Below are positions 46,824 through 55,494 of a stretch of DNA of 64,000 nt, in pieces. Source of the stretch: Bacillota bacterium (lineage in GTDB: Bacteria; Bacillota; Bacilli; Desulfuribacillales; Desulfuribacillaceae); the NCBI GenBank assembly GCA_023388635.1, contig JAEWFW010000061.1, forward strand, positions 14,483 to 78,482, written 5' to 3'. The notes below the pieces were generated by a model. That model saw only the letters and a list, made by a program, of their open reading frames with translations. It was not told the origin of the DNA and did no database searches. Position numbers and translations under genes: made by a program. Each line of letters opens with the position of its first letter. Positions within the stretch are counted from its first letter, which is position 1.

Positions 46824-47894
46824 TTATATAATTGCGTATTCTTTGAGCCTTTCTCTGATCAGACAGGCGCGTTTACCGTCGCGTTCTTCGGGTGCCAGTT
46901 CTCTGCCGGCATACTGCTGCAAATATCCCTCTCCTGTTAAAATCATCAGCTCTTTGAGGATGTTGGCAGAGATACCCTTGAGCATTCCTAAGTCGATCCC
47001 TAGCCGCACATCGGAAATGCGTTCCATCGTCTCCTGTGTAGATATGACTCGCGCATGTAAGAGTATTCCTAAAGAACGATAGACTTTATCTTCTAATTGT
47101 ATTTTGGAATAACTCAACAAATTCTCGCGCGCATCTCGTTCATGCTCAATAATTTGGTGAATCACATCCTGCAAATTTTCGACGATTTCGTCTTCACTAA
47201 ATCCAAGTGTCAATTGATTGGAAATCTGAAATATATTGCCGATTGACTCACTACCCTCTCCATAATAACCGCGCACCACAAGCCCAATGCGCTGAATCGC
47301 ACTAACCAGACGCTGAATCTGACTGGTAATAACCAGTGCCGGTATATGCACCATAACGGAAGCCCGCAGACCTGTCCCGACATTCGTCAGGCAGCTTGTC
47401 AAATAGCCCAATTTCTCATCAAAAGCGTAAGCAATATTCTCCTCTAGCGTATCATCGATTTTCCTTGCCTGCTCATAGGCTTCCCTCAATTGTAATCCGG
47501 GAGCTATACACTGAATCCGCAAGTGATCTTCTTCGTTAATCATGATATTGGCGCTCTCATCATCTTTTAGGATGACTCCCGCCACTGCATAATCATCTGA
47601 TAATCTCGGACTGATCAAATGTTTTTCGACTAAAATCTTTCGTTCCAGAGGTGCTAATTCCTTGAGGCGGAGCAGTTGGTACTCACCTAATTGCCGAAAA
47701 TTCTCATCGCCAATCGCCTTTTGCACGCGCTCCATTAATTGTTCTGTATTGGATTCTGTCATCAATGGTGAAAAGGGCAGATCTGATAAATTCCTTGCCA
47801 AGCGAATCCGGCTGCTAAGCACAACATCCGAATCAGGTCCATCCTCTTTCATCCAATTACTAAGCCCTTTGCGCATTACATCGTCAAATCCCAT
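46824..47894 (-). CDS. mcsB: Protein-arginine kinase McsB
   Basis: Phosphorylates arginine residues, marking proteins for ClpCP. The phosphagen-kinase fold is shown by DSDVVLSSRIRLARNLSDLP near the N-terminus, INEEDHLRIQCIAPG around the active site, and CLTNVGTGLRASVMVHIPAL. Length is 356. It is 11 bp downstream of mcsA, its activator. Confidence 0.96.
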   Translation of the reverse strand: MGFDDVMRKGLSNWMKEDGPDSDVVLSSRIRLARNLSDLPFSPLMTESNTEQLMERVQKAIGDENFRQLGEYQLLRLKELAPLERKILVEKHLISPRLSDDYAVAGVILKDDESANIMINEEDHLRIQCIAPGLQLREAYEQARKIDDTLEENIAYAFDEKLGYLTSCLTNVGTGLRASVMVHIPALVITSQIQRLVSAIQRIGLVVRGYYGEGSESIGNIFQISNQLTLGFSEDEIVENLQDVIHQIIEHERDARENLLSYSKIQLEDKVYRSLGILLHARVISTQETMERISDVRLGIDLGMLKGISANILKELMILTGEGYLQQYAGRELAPEERDGKRACLIRERLKEYAII

Positions 47895-47905
47895 ATCGAC
47901 TCACC

Positions 47906-48394
47906 TCACTCACTGACCTTTAATTCTAACTCATGTATCTGATCTCTTATCTCAGCCGCTTCTTCAAATTTCTCTTCGTATATCTTACGCTGAAGAACTT
48001 GACGCAATTCATTGAGTCGGCGTTTCAAGGCGATGCTGCCGGCAATACTTTTAGGCACCTTACCGGTATGCCCCAGTTTTCCTTGTACCTTCCACAGAAT
48101 GTGATCCAATTGATCGCCAAAATATTTATAGCAATCAGCACAGCCTAATTTGCCAACTTTATAAAATTGCTGAAATGTCATGCCACATGTTTGACATTGT
48201 TTTTGCTCACAGGCAGTTGCTTTACTATCGCTATTCAAGAAACCTGACAGCAGATCGTGAAAAGAAAATCCGTGAGAAATCTGACTCTTCTCTTTTGCAC
48301 ATTGCTCACACAAATGCAATTCTGTTTTCTGATTATTGATAATCTTCGTTAAATGTACGGTCGCCGGTCTGCTATGACATTCTTGACAGTCCAT
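47906..48394 (-). CDS. mcsA: Protein-arginine kinase activator McsA
   Basis: A 162-residue zinc protein with four C-x2-C pairs (CQEC, CEQC, CQTC and CADC) and a C-terminal UVR motif (EEKFEEAAEIRDQIHELEL) that binds ClpC. It activates McsB. The start is the ATG at 48392-48394, 8 nt after AAGGAGG. Confidence 0.95.
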   Translation of the reverse strand: MDCQECHSRPATVHLTKIINNQKTELHLCEQCAKEKSQISHGFSFHDLLSGFLNSDSKATACEQKQCQTCGMTFQQFYKVGKLGCADCYKYFGDQLDHILWKVQGKLGHTGKVPKSIAGSIALKRRLNELRQVLQRKIYEEKFEEAAEIRDQIHELELKVSE

Positions 48395-48455
48395 CAAAAT
48401 CGCCTCCTTACAATAATGCACTACTTATATAATCTACCGCTCAATCATCCACCGC

Positions 48456-48920
48456 TCAAATGTCTTTATCTAACATCGCAATCAGCATCGAGCTCAGCAA
48501 ATTCGCGCGAAATCGGTCTCTATATAATTGCTCCATATTCAAAACATCCCTGGAAACAGCCACTCGTAGCATTTGCCGCTCGCGCGCCGTAATAATGCGC
48601 TCATCGAATAAACGCTGAATCAGTCCCCAACTCTGCTCCTGGCTAATCCTGTCTCCAATATATTTCCTGATAGCCAGATACAGCCCTTTTTGGCTGGGTA
48701 TATCGAGTTTCTGAATGCGGATGAATCCGCCTCCTCCTCTTTTACTTTTGACAATATACCCCTTTTCTAAACTAAACCTCGTCTGCATGACGTAATTAAT
48801 TTGCGAAGGAGCACATTCAAAGCGATCCGCCATCTCATTGCGCCGAATTTCAATCACTGCTGCATTGTTTTTCATAAAAATTTCTTTGATATACTTCTCT
48901 ATTAAGTTTGAAACATTCAT
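48456..48920 (-). CDS. ctsR: Class III stress gene repressor CtsR
   Basis: A winged-helix repressor of clp genes that loses DNA binding when heated. MNVSNLIEKYIKEIF opens the protein, and MADRFECAPSQINYVMQTRF is the helix-turn-helix. KSKRGGGGFIRIQKLDIPS holds the tetraglycine thermosensing loop (RGGGGFIRI). The C-terminal dimerisation domain is complete. I use the ATG at 48918-48920; two other in-frame starts lie within 12 bp and none has a strong Shine-Dalgarno. An operator lies upstream, so the operon is autoregulated. Confidence 0.95.
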   Translation of the reverse strand: MNVSNLIEKYIKEIFMKNNAAVIEIRRNEMADRFECAPSQINYVMQTRFSLEKGYIVKSKRGGGGFIRIQKLDIPSQKGLYLAIRKYIGDRISQEQSWGLIQRLFDERIITARERQMLRVAVSRDVLNMEQLYRDRFRANLLSSMLIAMLDKDI

Positions 48921-48932
48921 GATCATCACCAC

Positions 48933-48958
48933 ATTTCTATACAAAATTTCTATACAAA
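48933..48958 (-). repeat. 13-bp tandem duplication in the ctsR leader
   Basis: ATTTCTATACAAA occurs twice in direct succession (48933-48945 and 48946-48958), just before the ctsR start. On the minus strand each copy carries TTTGTATAGA, which resembles an extended -10 element. Confidence 0.85.
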
Positions 48959-48994
48959 TGCACTTTTAAAAATAATGTATTGGCAATTTCGTTG

Positions 48995-49011
48995 TTTGAC
49001 TTATTTTGACC
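48995..49011 (-). promoter_or_regulatory. CtsR operator
   Basis: On the minus strand GGTCAAA-ATA-AGTCAAA, the two direct heptads with 3 bp spacing recognised by CtsR. It lies about 75 bp upstream of ctsR and overlaps a possible -35 region. Confidence 0.88.
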
Positions 49012-49106
49012 TTTGTATTTATTGTAATACAAAGCCCGGATTTCATGCAAGATTTTATGTACAAAAATATACATTTCAGTGACTTTTCATTTCCTCGGAA
49101 ATAAAA

Positions 49107-49147
49107 AAAGGTCGATAAGTTCATCCCTCCATGAATTATCGACCTTT
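49107..49147 (-). terminator. Terminator after the Hsp20 gene
   Basis: AAAGGTCGATAA and TTATCGACCTTT pair perfectly over 12 bp and are followed by T residues on the minus strand. Confidence 0.88.
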
Positions 49148-49180
49148 ACCGCTTAGATTTCGATAAGCACGAATCCAAAC

Positions 49181-49636
49181 TCAATCAATCTGAATCCGCT
49201 TCTTTTTATCGTCAGCGATCTCGTGCTTCGGTAAAACCAATGTCAAAAGCCCGTTTTCGAATTTCGCCGTCACGTTGGCTTCGTCTATATTGGATATGGC
49301 GAACGATCTGGACATCGAACCGAACTTTCTTTCACGCCGAATATAATTTTCTTTTTCTTCATTGATTTCTTGTTTGTGCTCAATGGCAATTGTCAATCTG
49401 TCGTCATCGAGATCAATTATAATGTCCTCTTTGTTGACTCCCGGAACTTCTGCTTCAACAATATACTCTTTTGGGTTTTCCTTAATGTCTACTTTGAGCT
49501 GATTTAACTTCGGATGCCACGCGGGAAATCCCGTATCATTGTTGAAGAAATTTTCGAACAGATTTTCAAGATCCAATACGTCATAGCCTCTTTTCTTGAG
49601 CTCACCGTGTCTGCGTAATGGTGTTAACCACGACAT
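49181..49636 (-). CDS. Small heat-shock protein Hsp20
   Basis: An ATP-independent holdase chaperone of 151 residues. The alpha-crystallin domain spans about residues 45-145, with VDIKENPKEYIVEAEVPGVN and KEDIIIDLDDDRLTIAIEH, ending NGLLTLVLPKHE. This includes the conserved G-x-L-T-(L/I)-x-(L/V)-P. The ATG at 49634-49636 is preceded by GGAGGTGG. Confidence 0.94.
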   Translation of the reverse strand: MSWLTPLRRHGELKKRGYDVLDLENLFENFFNNDTGFPAWHPKLNQLKVDIKENPKEYIVEAEVPGVNKEDIIIDLDDDRLTIAIEHKQEINEEKENYIRRERKFGSMSRSFAISNIDEANVTAKFENGLLTLVLPKHEIADDKKKRIQID

Positions 49637-49765
49637 GAAAACCACCTCCAAAAATGATTATAGTAGGAATTAATATCCCTTCTTATGATTAATTTTATGC
49701 ATTTTCGAACGCAAATCAACTTTTAATGTGCAACTGTAATCCATATCTGCCATAATTTATGCATT

Positions 49766-49800
49766 ACAAAAACCGACTGTCCATCGCCGGTCAGTCGGTC
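49766..49800 (-). terminator. Terminator after the cyclophilin gene
   Basis: On the minus strand GACCGACTGACCGG and CATCGC...CAGTCGGTTTTTG form a hairpin (ACCGACTG/CAGTCGGT) followed by a T run, 58 bp past the stop. Confidence 0.8.
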
Positions 49801-49857
49801 TCCTATTCTCATAAACACCCTATCTGCAATACACGCTATCAAAATAACATCAACGTC

Positions 49858-50292
49858 TTACTGAACCTCGTACACCTCTACTTTTTTCATCACAGAGCCG
49901 CCACGTAACTCGTCGACATGCTCCATGCCCTGTTCCACTTTGCCAAAAACCGTATGCTGTCCATCTAAATGCGGCTGTGGCTGATAACATATGTAAAATT
50001 GACTTCCGCCGGTGTTTCTTCCCGCATGCGCCATTGCCAATGCACCGCGCTCATGCTTATTCGGGTTAATTTCACAATTAATCGTGTACCCCGGTCCACC
50101 CATACCGTTACCATGAGGGCATCCACCTTGTGCTACGAATCCAGGAATCACTCGATGAAATGTCAGTCCATCATAGAAGCCGTCCTTTGCCAATTTTTCG
50201 AAATTAGCGACCGTATTCGGTGCATCTTGATCAAACAAGTTAATAATAATTTCCTTGTCATTGTCCAATGTGATTTTCGCTTGCTTTGCCAT
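49858..50292 (-). CDS. Peptidyl-prolyl cis-trans isomerase, cyclophilin type
   Basis: A 144-residue cytoplasmic cyclophilin without signal peptide. FYDGLTFHRVIPGFVAQGG contains the catalytic Arg, and GALAMAHAGRNTGGSQFYIC and LDGQHTVFGKVEQGMEHVD are the remaining active-site segments. It catalyses proline isomerisation during folding. The gene is divergent from hflK; the 253 bp gap holds a TATAAT at 50465-50470 on the plus strand but no convincing -35 box. Confidence 0.94.
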   Translation of the reverse strand: MAKQAKITLDNDKEIIINLFDQDAPNTVANFEKLAKDGFYDGLTFHRVIPGFVAQGGCPHGNGMGGPGYTINCEINPNKHERGALAMAHAGRNTGGSQFYICYQPQPHLDGQHTVFGKVEQGMEHVDELRGGSVMKKVEVYEVQ

Positions 50293-50545
50293 ACATAACC
50301 CACTCCTTTTAAATACTTCGAACGCTTACTATTCTACTACAAAACGGCTTGTTGTCAAAATGATTGTCCTAATTTTGTTCCTTTGTTCACACTCACGTAA
50401 TATTTTTATGTTTTAATGTATTTAAAAGTCTCGTTAGCTACTATATTAAAGTCGCTTTTTCTACTATAATAGGGTTCTACATCTTTGCAAAGGGAAATAC
50501 TTTGATGAGATAGACTTATTTAGCAAAAAATAGGGAGGAAACACA

Positions 50546-51478
50546 ATGAACAGCAAAAAGTTATTCCTAAACTTCTTCGCATTGCTGCTAGTTCTCGCTT
50601 TAGGCGTCAGCGCTATGACATGCTGGTACACCGTTGACCAATCAGAGCAAGCAATCGTCGTCACATTAGGAAAACCTGATCCATCGATCATACCTGCGGG
50701 ATTGCATTTCAAAATGCCCTATCCGTTTCAACAGGTAGAAAAATTATCTAGAGAAACTTTCAGCTTAACATTTGGCTATGAGGATACGAAAGATGGAACT
50801 ATCATCAATGAAAAGGATGCCAAAATGGTTACCGGTGACGAGAATATTATCCTCGCTGATTTAGAAGTGCAATGGCGAATCACCGACCCTGTCGCTTACC
50901 TTTATAACACCGAATCACCGCAACATATTCTACATAACGCCACATCGGCTGCCGTCCGCAGTATCATCGGCAGTTCCACAGTCGATGAAGCTTTAACGGA
51001 TGGAAGAAGTACTATCATCAATGACATTCGAGACATGTTGACCAACCTGGTAAATGCATACGATATCGGTATCGCCATTGTCAACGTCAACTTGCAGGAT
51101 GTCGATTTGCCTAACGAGGACGTCAGCCTCGCTTTCCGTAAAGTGACCGATGCTCGCGAAGAGAGAAACACAAAGATCAATCAGGCAAACCGTTATAAAA
51201 ACGAAAAAATTAACGTCGCCATCGGTGAAAAAGATGCGATCATCAGCCGTGCCGAAGGACAGCGTATCATGCGTATCGAAGGTGCACGCGGGGATGTCGC
51301 CAAATTCAATGCTGTCTACGCGGAATATGTGAATAATCAGAACGTCACGGAACAGCGTCTGATTTTGGAAGTTCTCGAAGAAATCCTACCGGGCGCGCAA
51401 ATTTACATTATGAATGAAAATGGTTCCGATACGGTACGATATTTGCCACTACAGACAATCCGTGGAGGTGCTCAATAA
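50546..51478 (+). CDS. hflK: SPFH-domain membrane protease regulator HflK
   Basis: HflK forms a membrane cage with HflC around FtsH in other bacteria and modulates its proteolysis. The 310-residue product has one N-terminal transmembrane helix (LFLNFFALLLVLALGVSAMT), then the band-7 domain (VDQSEQAIVVTLGKPDPSII, PAGLHFKMPYPFQQVEKLSR) and a long coiled-coil tail (REERNTKINQANRYKNEKIN). GGGAGGAAACACA precedes the ATG. It shares one base with the hflC start codon. The two genes and the cytochrome gene at 57531 are the only plus-strand genes here. Confidence 0.93.
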   Translation: MNSKKLFLNFFALLLVLALGVSAMTCWYTVDQSEQAIVVTLGKPDPSIIPAGLHFKMPYPFQQVEKLSRETFSLTFGYEDTKDGTIINEKDAKMVTGDENIILADLEVQWRITDPVAYLYNTESPQHILHNATSAAVRSIIGSSTVDEALTDGRSTIINDIRDMLTNLVNAYDIGIAIVNVNLQDVDLPNEDVSLAFRKVTDAREERNTKINQANRYKNEKINVAIGEKDAIISRAEGQRIMRIEGARGDVAKFNAVYAEYVNNQNVTEQRLILEVLEEILPGAQIYIMNENGSDTVRYLPLQTIRGGAQ

Positions 51479-52449
51479 TGGCTGACGACATCAAAAAAAT
51501 CATCAATGCATTTAACTCAATGAAAAACGAGTCTGCCCAGCAACAGGCTCCCAAGCAAACAAAATCGGGAGATCCGCAGAAGTTCTTTCCGGCATTGCTG
51601 ACAATTGGCGCAATCGCTATCGTCGCTTTTGCCATTATCAGCAACCTGTTCGTCGTCTATCCTAACGAGTACAAAATTGTTCGCCAGTTTGGGGAAGTCA
51701 TCGATGCCATTGAGGAACCTGGTCTGCACTTTAAAGTACCTTTTATTCAAAGCGTCACGACATTCCCAAAACATCTGCTAGTTTACGATGTTCCGCCTGC
51801 GGAAATCAATACTTTTGACAAAAAGCGAATTATGGTCGACCATTACGCTGTATGGAGAATTACCAATCCCCAACAAATGATCGAAAGCCTGCGGACTGTT
51901 TCTGCCGCCGAAGGACGTTTGGGCGATATCATATATTCCAATATCCGTACGGAGCTCGGACGTTTAAATTACGACGAAATTATCAATGAAGAAAAGAGCT
52001 CCCGTGGGAACATCAATGAACTTGTTAAAAATCAAGTCAACAATATTCTGCAAACGAATAACAACGGCATCGAGATCGTAGATATCCATATGAAGCGTAC
52101 GGACTTGCCGGAAAGCAATGAGCAGGCTGTTTACAACCGCATGGTTTCCGAGCGCGAGAGCACTGCCCAAGAATACCTATCCCAAGGGGATGCCGAAGCC
52201 AATATCATCCAAGCACAGACTGACCGTCAAGTGCAAGAAATGCTCGCCACAGCCAATGCTGAAGCGAAAATCATCATTGCCGACGGTGAACAGGAAGCTG
52301 CTAGAATTTACAACGAAGCCTATGGAAAGGACCCTGAATTTTACACCCTGTACCGCACATTAGACTCCTATCGTACGACATTGCAAGGTGAGCCGGTCAT
52401 TATCCTACCAATTGACTCGCCTTATACAAGATATCTAATGGGAAAATAG
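51478..52449 (+). CDS. hflC: SPFH-domain protein HflC
   Basis: Partner of HflK. The 323-residue product has a ~35-residue cytoplasmic N-terminal extension, then one membrane helix (FFPALLTIGAIAIVAFAIIS) and the SPFH domain (YPNEYKIVRQFGEVIDAIEE, PGLHFKVPFIQSVTTFPKHL). A charged helical region with the repeated Ala/Glu motif ANAEAKIIIADGEQEAARIY follows. FtsH itself is not in the window. Confidence 0.93.
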   Translation: MADDIKKIINAFNSMKNESAQQQAPKQTKSGDPQKFFPALLTIGAIAIVAFAIISNLFVVYPNEYKIVRQFGEVIDAIEEPGLHFKVPFIQSVTTFPKHLLVYDVPPAEINTFDKKRIMVDHYAVWRITNPQQMIESLRTVSAAEGRLGDIIYSNIRTELGRLNYDEIINEEKSSRGNINELVKNQVNNILQTNNNGIEIVDIHMKRTDLPESNEQAVYNRMVSERESTAQEYLSQGDAEANIIQAQTDRQVQEMLATANAEAKIIIADGEQEAARIYNEAYGKDPEFYTLYRTLDSYRTTLQGEPVIILPIDSPYTRYLMGK

Positions 52450-52456
52450 AAACACA

Positions 52457-52496
52457 ACGGGTGGAGTATGCTATCATAGACAGCATCTCCACCCGT
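52457..52496. terminator. Terminator between convergent hflC and cooC
   Basis: ACGGGTGGAG (52457-52466) and CTCCACCCGT (52487-52496) form a perfect 10-bp stem, and the inner TATGCT.../AGCATC also pairs. It is followed by TTGTTTGCTTTT on the plus strand, so it mainly serves hflC, but it may act both ways. Confidence 0.82.
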
Positions 52497-52543
52497 TTGT
52501 TTGCTTTTCCAATCCATGCAACTAGCAAGCAATTCTTTTATGA

Positions 52544-53341
52544 TCATTCGTTAGAAGTAGCTAGCGTTTGTTGTAACTTGACCAACATATCACTCAGCGT
52601 ACTGACAATCTCCGGTAAAGAATCATATAATCCCGCTCCTTCATAGTCACAAGTAATCGCTTCCTTCATGAAAGGAATCCCCGCAAGCAACGGCAACTCC
52701 GGCAATTGTCTCTGTATCTCTTCTAAAGACGTATCAAACATTTTATTGACGACTCCGTATACATTCATCACACCTAAATCCCTTGCCAATTTAACAATTG
52801 TCCGTGCCGTAGCAATGCTCCTTTGCCCTTGCTCGATCACGATCAGCAAAGCATCCACACTTTCAGCCGTTCCTCGACCGAGATGCTCAAGCCCTGCCTC
52901 CATATCGACAACGACGGCAGATTGCTCGCGAACGATCAAATGATTCAAAAGCACCTTTAACAACGTGCTCTCAGGGCAAGCACAGCCTGCTCCACCGGAG
53001 GCGACCGCACCCATCTGCAACAATTTGATTCCTTGGTGCTCAACGATATAGCGCTCTGGAATATCTTCTACCGCCGGATTCAGCATAAACCACTGACCGG
53101 AGCTCCCCGGTTCAGCGCCCGTTTTTTCTTTGATTAATTGCCTGTCTTGGGCGATCGTCACCGCCGCCTCGAGAACTGGTCTTGGGAAAGTGAGCGCCAT
53201 GCCCAAATTCGCGTCAGGATCAGCATCCACTGCCAGAACCTGTTTTCCCTGTCGCATAAGCAATTGGCAAAGAAGTGCCGAAATTGTCGTCTTCCCTACG
53301 CCGCCTTTACCGGACACGGCAATCTTGATTCCCTTTTTCAC
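52544..53341 (-). CDS. cooC: CO dehydrogenase nickel-insertion ATPase CooC
   Basis: A MinD/ParA-type ATPase that inserts nickel into the C-cluster of CO dehydrogenase. The deviant Walker A GKGGVGKTT, the switch segment VDADPDANLGMAL and the metal-binding C-x-C in GGAGCACPEST, which coordinates metal at the dimer interface, are all present. VVDMEAGLEHLGRGT is the Walker B region. I use the GTG at 53339-53341 (MKKGIKIAVSGKGG, 265 aa), 7 nt after AAAGGGGG. The frame stays open to 53419, but those codons belong to the repeat element. It follows cooS, separated by that repeat. Confidence 0.94.
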   Translation of the reverse strand: MKKGIKIAVSGKGGVGKTTISALLCQLLMRQGKQVLAVDADPDANLGMALTFPRPVLEAAVTIAQDRQLIKEKTGAEPGSSGQWFMLNPAVEDIPERYIVEHQGIKLLQMGAVASGGAGCACPESTLLKVLLNHLIVREQSAVVVDMEAGLEHLGRGTAESVDALLIVIEQGQRSIATARTIVKLARDLGVMNVYGVVNKMFDTSLEEIQRQLPELPLLAGIPFMKEAITCDYEGAGLYDSLPEIVSTLSDMLVKLQQTLATSNE

Positions 53342-53358
53342 AGTAAAACCCCCTTTAG

Positions 53359-53484
53359 CCTGACTAACTTGGCGTAAGTCCCAACACTTGAAGTGGGAGT
53401 CTAACGCCAAGTAAATCATGCATTTGCAGTTCTACAATTCAGATGGAGTAGAAAGATCCTCCACCTGAATTAAGAACTTGCTTT
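53359..53484 (-). repeat. Dispersed structured repeat, copy 2
   Basis: On the minus strand the element begins AAAGCAAGTTCTTAATTCAG and ends GTTAGTCAGG, 126 bp. It differs from the copy at 18152-18270 by a 9 bp longer first loop, a 2 bp shorter second loop and a few substitutions. In the upper second stem CACC/GGTG of copy 1 becomes CACT/AGTG here, a paired change. The linker with ACTGCAAATGCATG is identical. The first bases overlap the cooS stop codon (53483-53485), and the other end is 18 bp before the cooC GTG start, so it fills the cooS-cooC gap. Confidence 0.9.
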
Positions 53485-55408
53485 AAAGCCCTAATGCCGA
53501 ACGCTTCATTTCAATTCGTTCCAATAACTTTTCAGCCGCTTTATACGGATCTGCCTCGAAAATCAACTTCCCGCCGAATAATGTATCTAAGTTTGCTTGC
53601 CCATCATTTCTATCGCCCATCAACACATCCGTCACAAATTTCGAACCGGATACTTGCGGCGCTACCCCTACATGCACGTCAACACCGTGTGCTAAGAAAT
53701 ACGTACCGATCGATAATGCTTTCGGACTATGGGTTTCCGGACATGCACCGACAACCGGTAATTGTCCGATATGCACATCCAATTTGTCGGCAACCGCTGT
53801 AAGCAAGTCAGCCGGTCTGGAGTTATCGACACAGCTTCCCATATGCAATGTCGGCGGCAAACTATCTAACCCTACGGCATTTCCGATAACTTTCAAAATC
53901 TCTTTGATTCCTGCGCCGCAATATTCCAATCCCTTTTCATTCATCAGATTATGTTTTGCCAACGAATGTGCCGAACATCCGGTTGCCACCACAAGTATAT
54001 CATTTTTCAAAAGTTCCTTCGCCACGACGACATTAGCATAATCTTGACGTTCCCGCGGACTCGTACAGCCTACGATTGCTGCAATACCGCGTATCTTTCC
54101 GGACGTAATCGCATCCAACAATGGAGCCAATGGATCATTCTGATTGACAGCGCTCAGCGCCTCCACGATTTGTTCAACAGAAAACCCTGCATATGCCTCT
54201 GTCCGTACTTGGGGAATTGCAATTTTATCTTGATTGCGATTGCTAAAATTGCCGATCGCTTTGCGTACAATTTCCTTCGCTGCCTGATCCGCACTTTCCG
54301 GATGAAATTCTACGTGACTCGCTCCAGGAATTTTTACATAAGGCAACGTCGTTATAATTTCCGTATGATAGCATTCAGCTACCTGCTGAATACCCGGCAT
54401 GATACACTGTATGTCGACGACCATTGCCTCTAACACTCCAGAAACAATCACTAATTCTTGGCTGGCAAAGCTCGATGCCACCGATACGCCCTGCCTCATC
54501 AGCAATTCATTCCCTGTACAGCAAATACCGACGACATTAATTCCCTGGGCACCGACCGCCTTTGCTTCACTCTCCAGAGCTCTTGCCCATTCCACTACTT
54601 TCTCCGACATCAACGGCAAATGACCGTGAACGGCAATATTTATTTTATTCGCATCCAAAACGCCCATATTATACTGTGCTTTTACGGCTTTAGGAACTCC
54701 GAACAGAATATCCTGTAAATCAGTCGACATGTGCAGCCCGGCATATCCATCTACTAAGCCCATTTTCAGACCGCCCAGTAACAGATTCAACGGATCAGCG
54801 TCACATCCCATGGCGCCACGTGTCACTGCCTGCGCCACTTCCAAATGAGCATTTACCGGTACGAGACCTAGAGCTTCCCACTTGGCAACAGATTTCTTTT
54901 GACCGCGCAATTCTACCCAATTCATGACCCCAAACTGCTTTTGGAAATCTTCGAGTGCTTTTAGGGCGACTTCTTTAGCGAGCTCTTTGACCGACCGCCC
55001 TTCTATATCGATTCCTAATTTTCCGGCAATTGCAGCCAGTTTTTCTCCGCCCTTAATTTCATATGGCGCCTTTCCCTCCGCTGCCTCTAACAATGCCAAC
55101 GCCACTTCCCTTCCATGCTCAGCATGGGGCGCCGCTCCTTCTGTCAACTTCCACAAAAAGTTTCGTGCGACAATCGTATCGACATCGGCACCACAAATAC
55201 CACGCTGCGGTCCTTTACCATTGGGAGCAATTCTACAAGGTCCTTCCAAACAATGATTACAGCAAACCCCGGTAGCACCGAACCCGCACATGACGTGCAA
55301 ATCTGCTCTGTCAAAAGCTGTTTCAACGCCCTCATTCCTAGCCTTCTGCAACAACTCTCCAACTGCCGGGTCCAAACTCACCTTCTCAATTTCACGTAAC
55401 TGTTTCAT
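53483..55408 (-). CDS. cooS: Anaerobic Ni-Fe carbon monoxide dehydrogenase, catalytic subunit
   Basis: Oxidises CO to CO2 (or the reverse) at a Ni-4Fe-5S/4S C-cluster. All ligands are visible: D-cluster C41 and C49; B-cluster C50, C53, C58, C72; C-cluster H263 with C297, C335, C448, C478 and C526. The acid-base residues include H-x-H around 261-263 and K563. The 641-residue length is that of the monofunctional enzyme. No cooF ferredoxin, Ech hydrogenase or acetyl-CoA synthase genes are adjacent, so the electron acceptor is unknown. cooC and a CooA-like regulator flank it. It has its own promoter after a terminator. Confidence 0.97.
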   Translation of the reverse strand: MKQLREIEKVSLDPAVGELLQKARNEGVETAFDRADLHVMCGFGATGVCCNHCLEGPCRIAPNGKGPQRGICGADVDTIVARNFLWKLTEGAAPHAEHGREVALALLEAAEGKAPYEIKGGEKLAAIAGKLGIDIEGRSVKELAKEVALKALEDFQKQFGVMNWVELRGQKKSVAKWEALGLVPVNAHLEVAQAVTRGAMGCDADPLNLLLGGLKMGLVDGYAGLHMSTDLQDILFGVPKAVKAQYNMGVLDANKINIAVHGHLPLMSEKVVEWARALESEAKAVGAQGINVVGICCTGNELLMRQGVSVASSFASQELVIVSGVLEAMVVDIQCIMPGIQQVAECYHTEIITTLPYVKIPGASHVEFHPESADQAAKEIVRKAIGNFSNRNQDKIAIPQVRTEAYAGFSVEQIVEALSAVNQNDPLAPLLDAITSGKIRGIAAIVGCTSPRERQDYANVVVAKELLKNDILVVATGCSAHSLAKHNLMNEKGLEYCGAGIKEILKVIGNAVGLDSLPPTLHMGSCVDNSRPADLLTAVADKLDVHIGQLPVVGACPETHSPKALSIGTYFLAHGVDVHVGVAPQVSGSKFVTDVLMGDRNDGQANLDTLFGGKLIFEADPYKAAEKLLERIEMKRSALGL

Positions 55409-55428
55409 CTCGACACCTCACCACCATC

Positions 55429-55457
55429 AATATAGTTATATATAACTATTTTAACAA
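55429..55457 (-). promoter_or_regulatory. cooS promoter with an embedded 18-bp palindrome
   Basis: The minus strand reads TTGTTA (55452-55457), 17 bp spacer, TATATT (55429-55434). A perfect palindrome, ATAGTTATATATAACTAT (55432-55449), covers most of the spacer and the edge of the -10. The core AGTTA-N4-TAACT has the half-site geometry of CRP/FNR-family sites. Its centre is only 32 bp from the start codon, which suits repression better than classical activation. Confidence 0.6.
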
Positions 55458-55463
55458 TAGTGA

Positions 55464-55494
55464 TAAAAAAATACTGTCACCTAGCCGACAGTAT
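55464..55494 (-). terminator. Terminator at the end of the CooA-like gene
   Basis: On the minus strand ATACTGTC and GACAGTAT pair around an 8 nt loop (GGCTAGGT) and are followed by seven T residues. The stop codon of the CooA-like gene lies inside the hairpin loop. It separates the regulator transcript from cooS. Confidence 0.85.

Noticed and set aside
53342..53419. N-terminal extension of CooC
   Set aside because: These codons are the translated repeat element. A GTG with a good Shine-Dalgarno gives the standard CooC start.
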